From assembly GCA_910585815.1 (NCBI GenBank), contig CAJUFJ010000002.1, positions 1-64,000 on the forward strand: DNA of 64,000 bases, written 5' to 3'. Of the stretch, positions 62,292-64,000 are shown piece after piece. How positions within the stretch are numbered: the first letter of the stretch is position 1; each line of letters starts with the position of its first letter. The position numbers and the translations under genes are program-made. This stretch comes from an uncultured Oscillospiraceae bacterium (GTDB taxonomy: Bacteria; Bacillota; Clostridia; Oscillospirales; Oscillospiraceae). The notes beneath the pieces were generated by a model. That model was not told the DNA's origin, did no database searches, and saw nothing but the letters and a program-made list of their open reading frames with translations.

Positions 62292-62321
62292 ATTATACTA
62301 TCCCTCCCCTTTCAGTGTCAA
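62292..62321 (-). promoter_or_regulatory. Promoter of the kinase-lipoprotein operon
   Basis: On the minus strand TTGACA (62321-62316), an 18-bp spacer and TATAAT (62297-62292). Confidence 0.75.
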
Positions 62322-62384
62322 TAGATGTTGGGCCGGGGAGTGTCCTGTCGCGCGTTTATTGCAATCAGGAAAATTGGCGCAATT

Positions 62385-62412
62385 TGTAGGGGCGGCCTGT
62401 GGCCGCCCCTAC
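62385..62412. repeat. TGTAGGG-family repeat, minimal single hairpin
   Basis: TGTAGGGGCGGCC is followed by TGT and GGCCGCCCCTACA. This is the simplest copy, a single perfect hairpin with both TGTAGGG and CCCTACA ends. Confidence 0.92.
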
Positions 62413-62445
62413 AGAAATCCGCGAATGGAGTGCTACACAGGCTTT

Positions 62446-63378
62446 CTACTCCCTCTCCCGGTCGTATCGGCTGTAGAAGTCCCGGACCAGGTCAATAAAC
62501 GTGCGGGCGGCCGGGGAGAGAAACCCGTTTTTCTTATAGACCACCGCCAGCGGACAGGTCAGCGGCGGCTCGCCCACGGTGAAGCAGGCCAGCCGGTCCA
62601 GATAGGGGGTGCGGGGGATGCCGCTCTCCTGCAAAAAGGCGAAGCCCATCTTCTCCGCCGCCAGGTTGATGGCGGTGGTGTTGTTGGTGGTCACCAAAAT
62701 GTTCTGGGGCTCCACGCTGTGGACCGAAAAGGTGTTGTACAGCAGCTTGGACAGCCGCCACCCGGCGGGCAGCATAATCACCCGCTCCCGCTCCAGCAGA
62801 CGCAGATCGGGGAAGGGCCTGGGGTCGTGGTAGGTGCTGTCCAGCCCATGGAGGGCGGGGTGGTCCCGGTGGCACACCAGGAAGATATGCTCCCGCATCA
62901 CCGGCTCGTAGGTCAGTTCGGTGAGGTTGTCGGGGGGCTGCATCACGCAGAAGTCGATTACATTGGCCTCAGCCAGCTCCCCCAGCTCGGGCACCGGGGC
63001 CTCGTGGAGCACCACCTGCACATCGGGGTACTGCTCCTCAAACAGGGGCAGCACATCGGGCAGGAGTGTGGACCCCCGCCAGGGGGACACCCCGATGTGG
63101 AGCACCGGCCGCTTCCGGTCCTGAAGGTCCCGCAGGTCGCTGACCAGCTGCCGGTCCAGAAAGCTCTGCCGCTCCAGATAGGCGTGGAACAGCTCCCCCG
63201 CCGGGGTGAGCCGCAGCGGCGAGTGGGAGCGGTCCAGCAGGACCACCCCCAGGCTGCCCTCCAGCTTGGCCAGGTACTGGCTCAGGTATGGCTGGGAGAG
63301 ATACAGCCGCTCCGCCGCCCGGGAGATGCTCCGCTCCTTGACGATGGTGAGGAAGTAATCCGGGTTTTTGACGAACAT
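62446..63378 (-). CDS. LysR-family transcriptional regulator
   Basis: The 310-residue protein has a LysR winged helix (FLTIVKERSISRAAERLYLS, QPYLSQYLAKLEGSLGVVLL) and a substrate-binding-type effector domain (RPVLHIGVSPWRGSTLLPDV, NVIDFCVMQPPDNLTELTYE). It begins only seven bases after the HIT gene ends, so it is read on the same transcript. The target and ligand are unknown. Confidence 0.94.
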   Translation of the reverse strand: MFVKNPDYFLTIVKERSISRAAERLYLSQPYLSQYLAKLEGSLGVVLLDRSHSPLRLTPAGELFHAYLERQSFLDRQLVSDLRDLQDRKRPVLHIGVSPWRGSTLLPDVLPLFEEQYPDVQVVLHEAPVPELGELAEANVIDFCVMQPPDNLTELTYEPVMREHIFLVCHRDHPALHGLDSTYHDPRPFPDLRLLERERVIMLPAGWRLSKLLYNTFSVHSVEPQNILVTTNNTTAINLAAEKMGFAFLQESGIPRTPYLDRLACFTVGEPPLTCPLAVVYKKNGFLSPAARTFIDLVRDFYSRYDRERE

Positions 63379-63385
63379 GGCCCGC

Positions 63386-63724
63386 TCAGCCCGGGGGCCA
63401 GGTCATGTCCCGGCCGGCCAGCACGTGGAAGTGGAGGTGGGGCACACTCTGCCCCGCCTGCTCCCCGATGTTGGACACCACCCGGTAGCTGTCCAGTTCC
63501 AGCTTCTTGCACTGCTGGGCAATTACCGTGAAGATGTGGGCCACCACAGCGGCGTTGTCCTCGTCCACCCCCGCCACTGAGGGGATGTGCTCCTTGGGAA
63601 TCACCAGGAAGTGGGTGGGCGCCTGGGGGTCGATGTCGTGGAAGGCCAGACACTTCTCGTCCTCGTAAACCTTGCTGGACGGAATCTCCCCGGCGGCGAT
63701 TTTGCAGAATAAACAGTCGGACAT
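63386..63724 (-). CDS. HIT-family protein (Hint-type nucleotide hydrolase)
   Basis: The 112-residue protein starts MSDCLFCKIAAGEIPSSKVY with a CxxC pair, and ends with the histidine triad HLHFHV. It hydrolyses nucleoside phosphoramidates or dinucleotides. ATG 63724 follows AAAGGAGG; an upstream ATG lacks a site. It is followed by lysR. Confidence 0.96.
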   Translation of the reverse strand: MSDCLFCKIAAGEIPSSKVYEDEKCLAFHDIDPQAPTHFLVIPKEHIPSVAGVDEDNAAVVAHIFTVIAQQCKKLELDSYRVVSNIGEQAGQSVPHLHFHVLAGRDMTWPPG

Positions 63725-63801
63725 TGGGAAACCTCCTTTGTTTGTCGGTATCTCCATTGTAGCCGATTTCCCACAGATTGCAAGATTTACTTTTCAACCT
63801 G

Positions 63802-63830
63802 TTGCGAAGACTGTCGAAAGCTGGTATAAT
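63802..63830 (+). promoter_or_regulatory. Promoter of the small membrane peptide gene
   Basis: TTGCGA (63802-63807), 17 bp and TATAAT (63825-63830). Confidence 0.75.
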
Positions 63831-63865
63831 ATTCTGGGTTCTTCCCCGGGAAGGGGGTGAATGTC

Positions 63866-63961
63866 TTGGAAATTTTGATTGACTTTTTAGTGTCGGTAGG
63901 AGCGAGCATAATTGGCAATTATGTGAGCAAATGGCTTAGCCGGCGCCGCAAGAACCCATAA
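63866..63961 (+). CDS. Short hydrophobic membrane peptide (31 residues)
   Basis: TTG 63866 opens MEILIDFLVSVGASIIGNYV followed by SKWLSRRRKNP and TAA. One hydrophobic helix is followed by a basic tail (RRRK), giving an N-out or N-in single-pass topology. AAGGGGG lies eight bases upstream; a GTG at 63857 would add three residues. It has its own TATAAT promoter and a long hairpin after the stop, making a complete small unit. Similar short single-helix peptides with a KWL-type motif are common and uncharacterised in Clostridia, and some such genes are type I toxins; neither is proven here. Confidence 0.75.
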   Translation: MEILIDFLVSVGASIIGNYVSKWLSRRRKNP

Positions 63962-63967
63962 GCATAA

Positions 63968-64000
63968 TGGGAACCCGGAGGTGGCACCCTCCGGGTTCCC
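63968..64000 (+). terminator. Terminator-like hairpin after the small peptide gene
   Basis: GGGAACCCGGAGG (63969-63981) pairs with CCTCCGGGTTCCC (63988-64000). The T-tract, if any, would lie beyond the window. Confidence 0.75.

Overview
The window looks like a chromosomal segment of a GC-rich, low-sulfur-fermenting Clostridia-type Firmicute, most like the butyrate-forming Oscillospiraceae (Flavonifractor/Intestinimonas/Lawsonibacter group). This is inferred from the butyryl-CoA dehydrogenase-Etf and 3-hydroxybutyryl-CoA dehydrogenase genes, two T-box leaders, strong AGGAGG ribosome sites, sigma-A promoters, rubrerythrin, an S-layer-anchored protease and a YerC-type TrpR relative. No tRNA, rRNA, CRISPR array, transposase or phage structural gene was seen.

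Layout. 1-4000: butyrate genes (etfB partial, bcd, hbd) flank a MerR-RDD membrane regulator; a Rex-type operator lies in the bcd leader. 4170-7160: a cysteine T-box leader followed by cysE, an AT-richer XRE/small-protein pair, and cysS. 7200-9940: a DUF3298-like protein, yerC, a methyltransferase and hslO. 10030-20090: a leftward L-arabinose regulon (binding protein, ATPase, two permeases, FGGY kinase, araA, araD, araR) with a promoter/operator array at 20145-20247. 20640-24170: marR-MATE, lytTR-DUF3021 and rubrerythrin. 24500-31320: purA, an S41-SLH protease, two different CobW-type GTPases, an SNF transporter. 31400-40430: a radical SAM/TIGR03915 DNA-repair pair, a membrane XRE regulator, nrdR, rpmE, a flavin reductase, a second radical SAM protein, HxlR, a GNAT-HflX fusion and another GNAT. 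40490-47180: a type I restriction-modification locus. 47270-52660: leuA with a leucine T-box, then lysC, hom and an ACT protein (aspartate-family synthesis). 52785-58100: a class A PBP, DUF1292, a 6S-like RNA and a PrsA/SurA-like foldase. 58330-64000: a hybrid histidine kinase with its own solute-binding lipoprotein, a LysR regulator, a HIT protein and a 31-residue membrane peptide gene.

The most unusual feature is a dispersed repeat family. At least eleven intergenic or genic loci carry palindromic elements ending in TGTAGGG and CCCTACA, whose inner stems differ in sequence but stay self-complementary. One copy forms the linker of the GNAT-HflX fusion and another starts on the stop codon of a DNA-repair gene. 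A second repeat family (GGGAGCTGTC...GACTGAGGG) is translated in frame inside hsdR. Other points of note are the AT-rich hsdS-plus-unknown-gene cassette inside the GC-rich restriction locus, the MerR-RDD fusion behind a 19-bp-spacer promoter, the kinase/solute-binding-protein pair with no permease, and the CobW-DUF1980 fusion.

Starts were chosen from ribosome-binding sites. Promoter, operator and RNA calls are by eye, with no model or database search.
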